This document shows positions 38,157 through 47,466 of a DNA stretch of 64,000 nucleotides, piece after piece (the first letter of the stretch is position 1; every line of letters starts with the position of its first letter). The translations under genes were made by a program, and so were the position numbers. The stretch comes from Parasphingorhabdus flavimaris. Lineage in GTDB: Bacteria; Pseudomonadota; Alphaproteobacteria; Sphingomonadales; Sphingomonadaceae. Location: the NCBI RefSeq assembly GCF_013371215.1, contig NZ_JABWMH010000002.1:824995-888994 (forward strand). The letters are read 5' to 3'. A model generated the notes under the pieces. The model had not been told where the DNA came from. It saw only the letters and a program-made list of their open reading frames with translations, and did not search any database.

Positions 38157-39155
38157 ATGCAGGAAACATATCCGCTCGCGCTAGGGCTGAACGCCTGCCT
38201 TATGCTCGGGGTCGACCCCGCAGAGATGCTACGGCAGGCCGGTCTTGGCGAACTCGATCCCAAGCAGGCCGCGGCTGGGGTGACGGCCGCGCAATATGTG
38301 ACCGCGTGGGAAGCGATGGTCCGTCTGGCCGGGCGCGAGGATTTGCCGACTGAGCTGGGCATTGCCATTGCGCGCGGTCCGCTCGTTCCTGTGTTTCTGG
38401 CCCTGGATTGTGCGCCAGACCTTGAGCAGGGCCTCCGCCGGATCACCCGGTATAAGCGGCTGATCGGCCCAACCCGAATGCACGTTTTCGGCGATGAAGT
38501 GGCATTGACTGTAGAATACGAGAGCAGCGCGCCTGAACTGGAGCTGCCTGCCTCCATGTCGGCGCTTTATCTTGCATTTGTTGTCGAAAAAGCGCGGCTG
38601 ATGACTGCGCGAACCGTGGTCCCGGAAGCGGCCACGCTCAAGGCTCCCGAAGGAGTGCGCCGTATACTTGCCCGGCATCTCGGCGTGATACCAAAATACG
38701 GTGAAAAGGCGGTGCTGAGCTTTTCGCGTGCCGATGCAACCGCGCCATTCCTGTCCGAGGCTCAAGGGCTGTGGCAGGCGATGGAACAGGATCTGGAGCG
38801 CCAACTCGCCGCCCAGGCCCGCACAAGCGACATGACCTCGAAGGTCGTCAGCGCGCTCGTTGCGCATCTCCCCTTGGGACACGCCGACGTGGTCACGGTG
38901 TGCGCAGAACTGGGAGTCAGTCGCAGCACGCTCCAGCGGCGTCTTAACGACGAAGCGACGACGTTCCAGAAGGTCCTCGATACGACCCGCAAAGACCTTG
39001 CACTGCGATACTTGACCAAGAGCACGCTCGCGAACGAAGAAATCTCCTACTTGCTGGCTTACAGCGATCCCAACAGCTTCTTCAGAAGCTTTCGCCGTTG
39101 GACCGGATCGTCGCCGAGCGAAGTCAGAAAACCGCCGGGCGAGGTCGCCCAATAG
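38157..39155 (+). CDS. AraC-family transcriptional regulator (OruR/ArgR-like N-domain)
   Basis: 332 residues. The N-terminal effector domain (about 15-200) resembles the PF12625-type domain of OruR-like activators. The C-terminal double helix-turn-helix (about 230-325) contains VSRSTLQRRLNDEATTFQ and ISYLLAYSDPNSFFRSFRRW with the GSSPSEVR ending. It is transcribed away from the hydrolase unit across a 177-base gap, so it likely controls that unit. GAAGGGA lies upstream of the ATG. Confidence 0.88.
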   Translation: MQETYPLALGLNACLMLGVDPAEMLRQAGLGELDPKQAAAGVTAAQYVTAWEAMVRLAGREDLPTELGIAIARGPLVPVFLALDCAPDLEQGLRRITRYKRLIGPTRMHVFGDEVALTVEYESSAPELELPASMSALYLAFVVEKARLMTARTVVPEAATLKAPEGVRRILARHLGVIPKYGEKAVLSFSRADATAPFLSEAQGLWQAMEQDLERQLAAQARTSDMTSKVVSALVAHLPLGHADVVTVCAELGVSRSTLQRRLNDEATTFQKVLDTTRKDLALRYLTKSTLANEEISYLLAYSDPNSFFRSFRRWTGSSPSEVRKPPGEVAQ

Positions 39156-39616
39156 TGAGGATGGTGAGGTAAGCCGTATTTGCACGAACAATCGCCGCAA
39201 ATGCAAAAGGCGACTATGTCTGGATGGCGGACTTCGCCTAGTCGAACATTTAGAAAATACAGCGAAAGTCTGCAAATGGGTCGGAAGCCGAATGGCAGCT
39301 TTCCGCCGTTTGACAACTGGAACCGGACAGTCAGCATACGGCCCAACAGCTTTCATACAGATATGATTTAATGAATGACTGCTATCCACCCTGTTTACGA
39401 CATGCCATCAAAAAACAGCAAAATAAAGCGGCCTGTCGGCAATCGCCCCAATTCCAGTCATTCCTGAAAGCTCATCGTGATATCCGTTCTGGGCGCGAAA
39501 AGCTGACATTGAGCAAGCAAGCCCACCTTTAAGTGCAGTCGTTTATTAGAGTGATGCCAACAAATCAGCTTTAAACACATCGGTGTCATACACTTGAGTA
39601 TCGAGCGAGCTAACGG
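39156..39616. other. Convergent intergenic region, no gene seen
   Basis: 461 bases between the AraC gene and the end of the RND pump gene. The short open frames lack ribosome sites and recognisable products. No terminator hairpin with a T run is evident. Confidence 0.45.
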
Positions 39617-42600
39617 TTACGGCTCCATCACCCGATCACGACGCCTAAACAAGGGCTCGCTAGCCAGTCCAAAGAAGACGGCGTAGATGGCCGGGACAAC
39701 GAACAGGGTCAGCACCGTTCCGACAATGGTGCCGCCAATTAGAACCATGGCTAGCGGCCCCCAGAAGCTGGAAATAGTCAATGGCCCAAAGGCAAGAACG
39801 GCGGCGAGCGCAGTCAGCAATACCGGGCGTGAGCGTCTTACCGTTGCTTCAATGACCGCTTCACTTTCCGACAGTCCGCGCTCTTTTTCTATTCCAATCT
39901 GATCAACAAGAATAAGCGTGTTGCGCATCAATATGCCAGCGAGACCGATCAGGCCCAAAATTGCGTTAAATCCAAACGGCGCTCCAGTCACCACAAGGGC
40001 AATGACTGCTCCGATCAGCCCAAGCGGTGCAGTGATAAATGTCAATGCCATAAGCTTGAACGATCGCACTTGGAGTATGATGATAACCAGCATAACCAGA
40101 ATCATGATCGGGAATATCGGTGCGAGCGCGGCACCAGCTTTGGCACTCTGCTCTATGCCGCCACCGGTTTCGATTTTATAGCCAGCTGGAAGCGATTTCT
40201 TGATTTCGTTCAGGTCAGGGAGAATCGCTGCTGACACATCGGGTGGCTGCAAGCCGGGATTAATATCGGCCCGTACGGAAAATGTCGGTTCGCGGTCTCG
40301 CGTGATGATCAGCGGTTCTTCATATTCAATCTCGATCGTTGCTACTTGACCAACGGTTACTGGATTGCCGCTTGCATTGCGGATTGTCAGGCCAGCGAGC
40401 TGCGACGGATCCCGTCTCGCGCTCTCGGTCGCGCGGATTACAACATTGCTGGTTTTGTCTCCGCGCCTAATCTGGGTAACGGGTACACCTGAGACCAGGG
40501 CTGCAACTTGCCGGCTGACATCAGCGGGTGTGAGGCCCAGCAACCGCAAACGATCTTGGTCGAAATTCAGTCGCATGATGGGGGCTGTGTTTCCCCAATC
40601 GAGATGAACATCATGTGTTTGCGGGCTGGCCGCGACAATCGCACGGACCTCATCGGCATATTTCTTGGTAAGATCGATATCCGGCCCGCTGACGCGAAAC
40701 ACTACGGGATAGGGTACCGGCGGTCCGAATAGCAGCTGGGTGACACGCACGCGAGCCGCCGGAAAACGACCATTTATCACGGCTTTTTCAATAATTCTCT
40801 TCAGGCCATCACGCGCGTCGACATCTTCTGTTTGGATAACCAGCTTGCCGAAAGATGGATCCGGAGATTCAGGGTTCAATGATAGGAAGAACCGTGGCGC
40901 GCCAGCACCAGTAAAACTCTCGACCCGCTCTACTCCAGGTTGCTTTTGAATAAATTTTGTTATGTCTTCGACGTTCGTTTCGGTGACATTAAAGCTCGTG
41001 CCCTTGGGCATCGATACTTCGACCAGTACCTCGGTCCGGTCAGAGCTTGGAAAAAATTGTTTGGGGATAACCACCGCGAGCAGCACCCCGGCGATCAACA
41101 TCGCAGCAACTGTTACCGCGCTAATTAGCGGCGCTCGCCTAACACTGGCGGTTACCCACTCGCGCAGACGCTCGTAACGAGGTGTCGAATAAATTGCATC
41201 ATGCCCGCCTTCGACCTTGGGGATATCGGGCAGCATTTTGACGCCGAGATAGGGCGTGAAATAAACTGCAACCACCCAGCTGGCTAGAAGAGCGAACGCT
41301 ACGATCCAGAAAATATTGCCGGCATATTCACCAGCGGAGGACTGAGCAAAGCCGACTGGGAGAAATCCGGCAATTGTCACCAGAGTTCCACTGAGCATCG
41401 GTGCTGCAGTTGCATGCCAGGCAAAGGTGGCCGATTTTATGCGATCCATACCTTCCGACATTTTGACGACCATCATTTCAATGGCGATGATGGCGTCATC
41501 AACCAGCAAACCCAGCGACAGGATCAGAGCACCGAGCGTGATCCGGTCAAAATCCCGGCCGGTCACGAGCATGATCACAAATACGACGGCCAGCGTTAGC
41601 GGCACAGCGCAGGCCACGACCACGCCGACACGCCACCCTAAGGTCAGTAGACTGATTGCCATGATAACTGCGAGGGCAATGGCAAATTTCACCATGAACT
41701 CGCCATAAGCAGATTGGATATTTTTCGCCTGGTCGGCAATCTGTGTCAGCTCCAGACCGAGCGGCAGATTCGCTTTAATTTCCTCGGCCTCGTTTTTGAG
41801 CGTTTCACCCAGATCCAGTCCGTTAAAGCGGGGCTCCATAACAATTCCGACCAGAACAGCCGGCTTGCCTTCATGGCGAACGGCATAGGATGGCGGATCA
41901 GCATAGCCATAACGAAGCTCGGCAATATCGCCGATGGTAATCGTTCTGCCATTTGCAGAAACCGGTACCCGTCGAAGTGCATCCAGCTCGTCTGGAACGC
42001 CCGATCCACGAACTACTATAGTGGGCCCTGATGTCTGGAAGCTGCCGACTGGGACAACGTCATTCTGCTGTGCCAGACTATCTATTACTGCCTGCAGGGA
42101 TATACCTAATGTTGCAATCCGCTCTGGCGCGATATCGACAAAGATATTTTGGGGTTCTTCGCCGATGATAACTGCCTTTTGTACACCGGGAAGTCCGAGC
42201 ATTCGGCTGCGAATGCGTTCGGCTTCGATGACCAGATTGCGATTGACTACGTCTTTGCCGGTGATCGCAAATAACGCAAAATAGACATCGGAAAATTCAT
42301 CATTGAAGAAAGGACCGATAACGCCATTCGGTAAGTTAGCGGCCTCATCAGAAAGTTTCTTTCGCGTCTGATACCATTGTTCCTGCACCTGTCCGGGTGG
42401 AGTGATGTCACGCAGTTCGAGCTGTAGTGTCAGAAAGCCGGGGCGTATCGTTGCCGTAACATGATCAAACCAACGCAGCTCCTGCATCCGCTTTTCAAGA
42501 GGATCCGCGACCAGTTCCTGCATCTCCTTGGTGGTTGCTCCCGGCCAGGCCACAGAGACCGCCATAGCTTTCACCGTAAAGCTGGGATCTTCAGCGCGGC

Positions 42601-42709
42601 CAAGCTTGAGAAACGCAAATATGCCAGCGGAGACAATCGCAATGATCAGGAATAGAGTGATCGCTCGTTCACGTACACCGATAGCAGAGAGGTTGAAACG
42701 GTCTTCCAC
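39617..42709 (-). CDS. RND-family efflux pump permease
   Basis: 1030 residues, AcrB-like architecture: helix 1 near 15-35, two large periplasmic loops and twelve helices. TM4 has LSLGLLVDDAIIAIEMMV with the paired Asp residues of the proton relay, and GVRERAITLFLIIAIVSAG is the N-terminus. It looks like the subgroup of proton-driven multidrug or metal/organic pumps whose N-terminus is MEDRFNLSAIGV rather than the AcrB start. Its ATG overlaps the last base of the adaptor gene. Substrate not predictable. Confidence 0.92.
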   Translation of the reverse strand: MEDRFNLSAIGVRERAITLFLIIAIVSAGIFAFLKLGRAEDPSFTVKAMAVSVAWPGATTKEMQELVADPLEKRMQELRWFDHVTATIRPGFLTLQLELRDITPPGQVQEQWYQTRKKLSDEAANLPNGVIGPFFNDEFSDVYFALFAITGKDVVNRNLVIEAERIRSRMLGLPGVQKAVIIGEEPQNIFVDIAPERIATLGISLQAVIDSLAQQNDVVPVGSFQTSGPTIVVRGSGVPDELDALRRVPVSANGRTITIGDIAELRYGYADPPSYAVRHEGKPAVLVGIVMEPRFNGLDLGETLKNEAEEIKANLPLGLELTQIADQAKNIQSAYGEFMVKFAIALAVIMAISLLTLGWRVGVVVACAVPLTLAVVFVIMLVTGRDFDRITLGALILSLGLLVDDAIIAIEMMVVKMSEGMDRIKSATFAWHATAAPMLSGTLVTIAGFLPVGFAQSSAGEYAGNIFWIVAFALLASWVVAVYFTPYLGVKMLPDIPKVEGGHDAIYSTPRYERLREWVTASVRRAPLISAVTVAAMLIAGVLLAVVIPKQFFPSSDRTEVLVEVSMPKGTSFNVTETNVEDITKFIQKQPGVERVESFTGAGAPRFFLSLNPESPDPSFGKLVIQTEDVDARDGLKRIIEKAVINGRFPAARVRVTQLLFGPPVPYPVVFRVSGPDIDLTKKYADEVRAIVAASPQTHDVHLDWGNTAPIMRLNFDQDRLRLLGLTPADVSRQVAALVSGVPVTQIRRGDKTSNVVIRATESARRDPSQLAGLTIRNASGNPVTVGQVATIEIEYEEPLIITRDREPTFSVRADINPGLQPPDVSAAILPDLNEIKKSLPAGYKIETGGGIEQSAKAGAALAPIFPIMILVMLVIIILQVRSFKLMALTFITAPLGLIGAVIALVVTGAPFGFNAILGLIGLAGILMRNTLILVDQIGIEKERGLSESEAVIEATVRRSRPVLLTALAAVLAFGPLTISSFWGPLAMVLIGGTIVGTVLTLFVVPAIYAVFFGLASEPLFRRRDRVMEP

Positions 42710-43830
42710 TAGCGAGCGGCGACTTTGTCCGTAGTCTTGCGACGCGGCTTAGCAGCAACCCTGACCGCCTGACCCGATTGCAAAAGATGTGCGCCCATGG
42801 ACACGATACGTTCGCCCTTGCGCAGCCCGCTGACTGCTGCATTTTCGCCATCAAGGAACGTTATGCTGACTTTTCTCCAAACAACTTTGCCATCCTTTTT
42901 GATAATCCAAACACCCGGACTGTCGTCTCGCTCAGCTACGGCGCTAATCGGAACATTATGGACTTTTTCGTTCGAAGTTCCGGAAAATTGCAGCGTGACC
43001 GTTGCCCCAAGTGACGGCTGAGCATCGATGATCCGGTACCGGGCTTGATATGTTCTGGTTGCCGGATCGGCAGCAGCCGATAATTCTCTCAGAGCAACCG
43101 AAAATTCACCGCCGCCATAAAGAGAACCGGTAGCATTGGCCGGAAGTTTGTCGCGATTTTGTTCCGGAATATCGACAATAACCTCACGCGGCCCGGATTG
43201 AGCAAAGCGAACGACGGGCGACCCAGCAGCAACCACCTGTCCACGATCCGCCAGGACATCAGTAATTATTCCTGAAGCAGGTGCATAGAGATTTGCATAG
43301 CCGCGTCTGTTGCCTTGTAAGCGGGCGTTCGATCTTGCCGCAGATGCATCCGCTTGCGCTGCTCTCAGCCGCGCCTGTGCCGCGAGATTGCCCTCGACAG
43401 CTGCATCATAGTCCCGCTGGGCAATGGCACCAGCTTCTGCGAGGCCGCGTAGCCGAATCTCATCGGCGGCAGCTCGCTGGGCGGTCGCGCGCGCGGCGTC
43501 CACCGATCGGCTAGCCGCTGTTGCCTGAGACTGAGATGCCTGCATCGTGGCGCTAAGGTCAGCAGCATCAATGCGTGCAATCAACTGGCCGGATTTAACT
43601 CGTTCACCGTTCTCGACACGGCGTTCGATAATTCGACCGCCCTCGCGAAATGACAAAACCGATTCGACTCGCGCTGCAACTGTCCCTGTCAGCACATTTC
43701 CCGCTGTATCACCATTTGCGCCGGTGACATTGAAAGCCCGAACCAAAGGAGCAGTTTCTGTTGTCGTTTCGCCTCCCGAACAGGAAACCAAAAAGGACAT
43801 AAAGAGGGGGAGAAAAAATATCTTGTGCAC
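42709..43830 (-). CDS. RND efflux periplasmic adaptor lipoprotein
   Basis: 373 residues. GTG start with GAGGA 6 bases upstream. Lipobox LVSC (Cys17) indicates lipid anchoring. The barrel/lipoyl part has GTVAARVESVLSFREGGRI, the long coiled hairpin at about 95-165 is Ala-rich, and NLYAPASGIITDVLADRGQ is the second lipoyl half. It works between the RND permease and the TolC-type protein encoded divergently at 44618. The TetR gene lies 52 bases upstream on the same strand, so regulator, adaptor and pump form one operon. Confidence 0.92.
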   Translation of the reverse strand: MHKIFFLPLFMSFLVSCSGGETTTETAPLVRAFNVTGANGDTAGNVLTGTVAARVESVLSFREGGRIIERRVENGERVKSGQLIARIDAADLSATMQASQSQATAASRSVDAARATAQRAAADEIRLRGLAEAGAIAQRDYDAAVEGNLAAQARLRAAQADASAARSNARLQGNRRGYANLYAPASGIITDVLADRGQVVAAGSPVVRFAQSGPREVIVDIPEQNRDKLPANATGSLYGGGEFSVALRELSAAADPATRTYQARYRIIDAQPSLGATVTLQFSGTSNEKVHNVPISAVAERDDSPGVWIIKKDGKVVWRKVSITFLDGENAAVSGLRKGERIVSMGAHLLQSGQAVRVAAKPRRKTTDKVAAR

Positions 43831-43882
43831 GATCGGTCCTCGCTGTGAACCTTATCGGACTTAATCGGAGGTTACGTTTCAG

Positions 43883-44524
43883 TCAATCTGTAACTTCGAT
43901 AGTTTTTCTGGCGGTAAGTGCGCGTAAGCAAAATCGGGCGATCAATTGCGCCTGATTTTCTAGGTCCATATCCATGGATTGCTCGAGTAGTCGAGGATCT
44001 GCATATGGACGAAGCGCCCAGAATACCGCTTCGACGACTTCTTCAAATTCAAGGTCAGGGTCAAATTCTCCAGAATCCATGCCGTCCCGGACGATATACT
44101 CCACAACGTCCTTGATTCTTTTCTTGTGCGCGGCAATCGAGGGCCAATCTTGCGTGATGCTTCTGGCAACTAGGTTGAGGAGTTTTCGATCAGCGAAAAA
44201 CATACCCATACTCTCTTTGAGGGTCACTCGAAAAAGATCTCTAATTCTCTGGGATGCTAACGTCTTTGAACGTGCTACTGCCCATATCGCATCGGTGATT
44301 TCTTCAAGCGCTCGTCCGCAAACCGCGGACCCTATGGCATCTTTTGATTGGAAAAATTTATAGAGATATGTCGGCGCAACTTCCAGTTCTGCAGCTATCT
44401 TTGCAACGCTCGTCTCAGCAAAACCCTCATTGCGAAACATGGTGTGCGCCAAGGCGACTATCCGTTCACGCATGACGTGCTCGGCGGGACCCCGCTGGCC
44501 AGGCATGTGTTGTAATTCAGACAT
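43883..44524 (-). CDS. TetR-family transcriptional regulator of the RND system
   Basis: 213 residues. The N-terminal helix-turn-helix has FAETSVAKIAAELEVAPTYLYKFFQSKDAIG and the C-terminal part is helical with no recognised ligand. The ATG at 44524 is preferred. A GTG three codons earlier is possible. It is the first gene before the adaptor and pump and divergent from the outer-membrane factor gene. Two palindromes in the 93-base gap are candidate operators, pointing to autorepression and shared control. Confidence 0.9.
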   Translation of the reverse strand: MSELQHMPGQRGPAEHVMRERIVALAHTMFRNEGFAETSVAKIAAELEVAPTYLYKFFQSKDAIGSAVCGRALEEITDAIWAVARSKTLASQRIRDLFRVTLKESMGMFFADRKLLNLVARSITQDWPSIAAHKKRIKDVVEYIVRDGMDSGEFDPDLEFEEVVEAVFWALRPYADPRLLEQSMDMDLENQAQLIARFCLRALTARKTIEVTD

Positions 44525-44537
44525 GATCCGCACTTTA

Positions 44538-44549
44538 GTTCGTACAAAC
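44538..44549. promoter_or_regulatory. Operator-like palindrome GTTCGTACAAAC
   Basis: GTTCGTACAAAC is an imperfect 12-bp palindrome (10 of 12) between the divergent TetR/adaptor/pump operon and the outer-membrane factor gene. It has the form of sites bound by TetR-type pump repressors. Confidence 0.45.
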
Positions 44550-44573
44550 CAGAAGGCAAGAGTATTGCAATCC

Positions 44574-44599
44574 GGTAACGAATTGTCTATTTCGTCACC
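44574..44599. promoter_or_regulatory. Inverted repeat before the outer-membrane factor gene
   Basis: GGTAACGAA (44574-44582) and TTCGTCACC (44591-44599) are inverted with one mismatch, 8 bases apart, just ahead of the ribosome site of the outer-membrane factor gene. A second candidate repressor site. Confidence 0.4.
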
Positions 44600-44617
44600 A
44601 AGGAGTGTTAAACCTTC

Positions 44618-46039
44618 ATGATCCCATATTCACTATCACTGATTCTTGCATCGTCGGCGGCTAGCATCACGCCGGCCGACTTGCCCGTGGTGCCGATTGC
44701 ATCCGAATTTACAAATTTGGAAAGCAGACGACCAGTGGCCGCACCAGAGTCGCGCTGGTGGCAGTCTTTCAACGATCCATATCTCAATACTTTGATTGAG
44801 CAGGCTTTGCAGCAATCATTTGATATTGCAGAGGCCGCAGCGCGTCTTGATCGAGCGAGGGCTGGCATCAGATTCGCCGCCGGAGCGAAATTACCTGCGA
44901 TTGCAGCATCTGCCGATGCCGCCGCCGTTCGCCTGTCAAAGGAAGATCCGGAATTCCAGTCGGTGAGCAATTTGCCGGGGTTTGAACGCAATGTTGATCG
45001 CTATTCTGTTTCTATTGGCGCGTCTTGGGAGCTTGATCTTTTCGGTCGGTTGGGCGATCGCGAGAAGGCAGCGGTCGCCGACACCGCTTCGGCCAGCTGG
45101 AAACTGGAAGCGGCAAAGCTCACGGTAACGACAGAAATCGCTCAGCGCTATATAACACTGCGTTTGCTGCAACAACGGAATATCGTTGCTGAGCGGCGAG
45201 CTTTTACCCTTTCCGAGCAGGCGCGCTTATCAGCGATGCGGGTAGAGCGCGGCGTATCTCCCGCAATCGAAAGGGATCGCCTCATTGCCGAAGCTCGAAT
45301 CGCACGCTCTTCGGTACCGCCGCTTTTGGCTGCAATTGAAGATCAAATGGCCCGGATAGATGTGCTTGTGGGAAGGACCGTTGGTACTTCCCGTGAAGAA
45401 TTGGGCGAAGCCCAGGCTTTGCCGACGGCTGGCGTTATCGACCTTGCCCTTGCACCAGCCGACCTACTCAACCGGCGTCCAGATATTCTGGCCGCACTGG
45501 CGAGCCTGGCAGCTCAAGACGCCCGTGTCGCCGGAGCCCATGCCGATCGTTTGCCGCGCTTCAATCTAGCTGGCCTGATCGGAACGATAGCAGGTGCCAT
45601 CAATCCGCTTTTCGGTTCCGCTGCGCTTAATCTGCAGGGATCTGCTGGTATTAACTATACGGCTTTTGATGGAGGTCGCTCGCGAGCAAATCTTGATGTG
45701 GCGCGTGCTGATGTTGCGAGCGCAAGCGCGATTTACCAGCGAACCGTGCTTAGCGCGATTGCGGATGTTGAAGCAGCGGCCTCGGCCCGCGCGAGTGCAG
45801 AAAGACGTGCTCGGGATTTAACCGAAGCAGAAACGCTGCTAAGCAATTCCCTTGTGTCGTTACAATTGGCCCAGTCTCAAGGGGCAGCGTCGCTGTCGGA
45901 CGTGCTCGACGTAGACCGGCGCTTGCAAGAATCGCGCGATACACTTGTTGTCGCACAGGCGGACAAACTGCTTGCGTCTATAGCCCTCGTTCAGGCTCTC
46001 GGCGGCGGAGCATCTGATGGTTACAAACAGACCAAATAG
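44618..46039 (+). CDS. Outer-membrane efflux factor (TolC/NodT type)
   Basis: 473 residues with a short hydrophobic leader (SLSLILASSAASITPA) and no lipobox Cys, unlike OprM. Two repeats of the TolC-like helical fold follow, with AEAAARLDRARAGIRFAAGA and GGRSRANLDVARADVASA as the matching segments. The conserved LLNRRPDILAALASL is typical of the NodT family. It supplies the outer channel of the RND system encoded divergently. GGAG lies 12 bases upstream, a little far. Confidence 0.88.
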   Translation: MIPYSLSLILASSAASITPADLPVVPIASEFTNLESRRPVAAPESRWWQSFNDPYLNTLIEQALQQSFDIAEAAARLDRARAGIRFAAGAKLPAIAASADAAAVRLSKEDPEFQSVSNLPGFERNVDRYSVSIGASWELDLFGRLGDREKAAVADTASASWKLEAAKLTVTTEIAQRYITLRLLQQRNIVAERRAFTLSEQARLSAMRVERGVSPAIERDRLIAEARIARSSVPPLLAAIEDQMARIDVLVGRTVGTSREELGEAQALPTAGVIDLALAPADLLNRRPDILAALASLAAQDARVAGAHADRLPRFNLAGLIGTIAGAINPLFGSAALNLQGSAGINYTAFDGGRSRANLDVARADVASASAIYQRTVLSAIADVEAAASARASAERRARDLTEAETLLSNSLVSLQLAQSQGAASLSDVLDVDRRLQESRDTLVVAQADKLLASIALVQALGGGASDGYKQTK

Positions 46040-46100
46040 ACATCGCGCTTGTTGAGATAAATGATCGCCATCTTGTTAAAAACAAAGATGAAAATAAAGC

Positions 46101-46217
46101 GTGCGCTTTATCGATGATGCGGTCGAGCCCAATTGGCTCGATCCAATGTCGGCGATGGGTGTAGAAGACGACATCAAAGTTTGCCGACACTACATTAAAC
46201 TGGGGGCAACTGAATAA
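46101..46217 (+). pseudogene. Possible C-terminal remnant of an unidentified gene
   Basis: A 38-codon frame, stop-free only from 46098, encodes VRFIDDAVEPNWLDPMS then AMGVEDDIKVCRHYIKLG. It reads like a genuine protein tail rather than random translation. No upstream continuation is seen in another frame. The family is not recognised, so this is weak. Confidence 0.25.
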
Positions 46218-46290
46218 TTGGACGCCAGCAAGTATCTCAAAGGAAGCCGTTTGCAGCCGGATTGCAGGTTCAGCGCTGGATAACTCAAGG

Positions 46291-47466
46291 CTATTTTGGA
46301 GATGTTCGTGCCGGACGACCCAATTCTCGTCCCAACCGGGAAATTAGCAACAACCCCAATGCAGCCGCCCCGGTGCCCGCGAGCCCTGTCCATGCCAGAC
46401 TGCTAACCGCTGTGACCCCTCCGCCAAGCGATGCACCAATGCCCTGACCAAAATAGAGCATGGAACCATTGAGGGCGAATGCAATGGTCACCGCCGAACC
46501 GGCTGACTTTGCAATATTGGTCTGGATAATCGGCGACGTCGCAAATAGTGCACCTGCTCCCCCGGTCATAGCGACAAGTAAAATCGGCAAGGCAAATGTC
46601 CCCAAATCACTGACCATCAGGATGGTGAAGAGCAACTGGGTCACGGCAGTTGTGCATAGCAACATGGCAAGTGCCCGCTTGACTGGCAAACGCGCGAGCC
46701 ATGCACCGAGCGGCAAGCCAAAAAGACTGCCCACACCAGTCGCAACCTGGACTGCACCAATAGCGGCACCTTCCAGACCGGTAGCTTTGGTGATCACCGG
46801 CCCGAGAAAACTCACCGTCGCAAAGGTGGCAGCGAAGGACAGCAGGGTGATCCCCATGAAGATCGGGTTATCACCGCGCAGGGCCGATCCGAAATTCTCG
46901 TCTCCCATTTGCGGCACATGCACATGCTTCGGCGCTGCGACGGCTATAATCAGAAGCGCCAACACGGACAGCCCTGATGCCAACCAGAAGGCGGCGCGCC
47001 AGCCATATGCATCGCCAAGCACACTGCCCAGAGGCATGCCGACAAGAAAAGCCAGCGTATATCCGGCCAGCACCGTCGCGATCGCCTGGGGACGATTGAT
47101 CTCCGACACCATATTCACGGCGAGTGTAGTCGCTAGGGGAAGGGTGAGAGCAGCAAAAAGACCGCCAGCAAACCTGATCCCAGCAATCAAACCAAATGTG
47201 GGAGCAATGGCAGATGCCATATTCATGACCGTCAATATGGCCATGATAATGAGCAATAAACGCTTGCGGTCAAACCCGGTGGTCAGCCGGGCAAGGATCG
47301 GACCGCCAATTCCGCATGCCACGGCAAATACCGTCTGAAGCTGACCAACAGTCGGGACTCCAACGCCCAAGTCGATGGACATAGGTGTTATCAGACCGAC
47401 ATATACAAACGCGCTCGTGCCAAATGCAAAAGGCGCGAAAACCAAGCTGATCAGGCGCAGGTTCAT
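46291..47466 (-). CDS. Major facilitator superfamily transporter
   Basis: 391 residues with about twelve helices and the motif GLITPMSIDLGVGVPTVGQL after helix 1. A MFS motif A-like segment, RLTTGFDRKRLLL, occurs in the loop after helix 2. It resembles the AraJ/YdhP-type drug or metabolite exporters. The ATG overlaps the hydrolase stop (ATGA), making it the last gene of the SDR, four-helix protein, hydrolase operon and a likely exporter or importer for the substrate or product of those enzymes. Confidence 0.87.
   Translation of the reverse strand: MNLRLISLVFAPFAFGTSAFVYVGLITPMSIDLGVGVPTVGQLQTVFAVACGIGGPILARLTTGFDRKRLLLIIMAILTVMNMASAIAPTFGLIAGIRFAGGLFAALTLPLATTLAVNMVSEINRPQAIATVLAGYTLAFLVGMPLGSVLGDAYGWRAAFWLASGLSVLALLIIAVAAPKHVHVPQMGDENFGSALRGDNPIFMGITLLSFAATFATVSFLGPVITKATGLEGAAIGAVQVATGVGSLFGLPLGAWLARLPVKRALAMLLCTTAVTQLLFTILMVSDLGTFALPILLVAMTGGAGALFATSPIIQTNIAKSAGSAVTIAFALNGSMLYFGQGIGASLGGGVTAVSSLAWTGLAGTGAAALGLLLISRLGRELGRPARTSPK

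Noticed and set aside
36443..39400. GGGTGGATAG-like words at about 36459 and, inverted, at about 39390 as terminal repeats of a small transposon.
   Set aside because: Only about ten bases are shared, with no transposase between them. Words of this kind are common in sphingomonad intergenic DNA.
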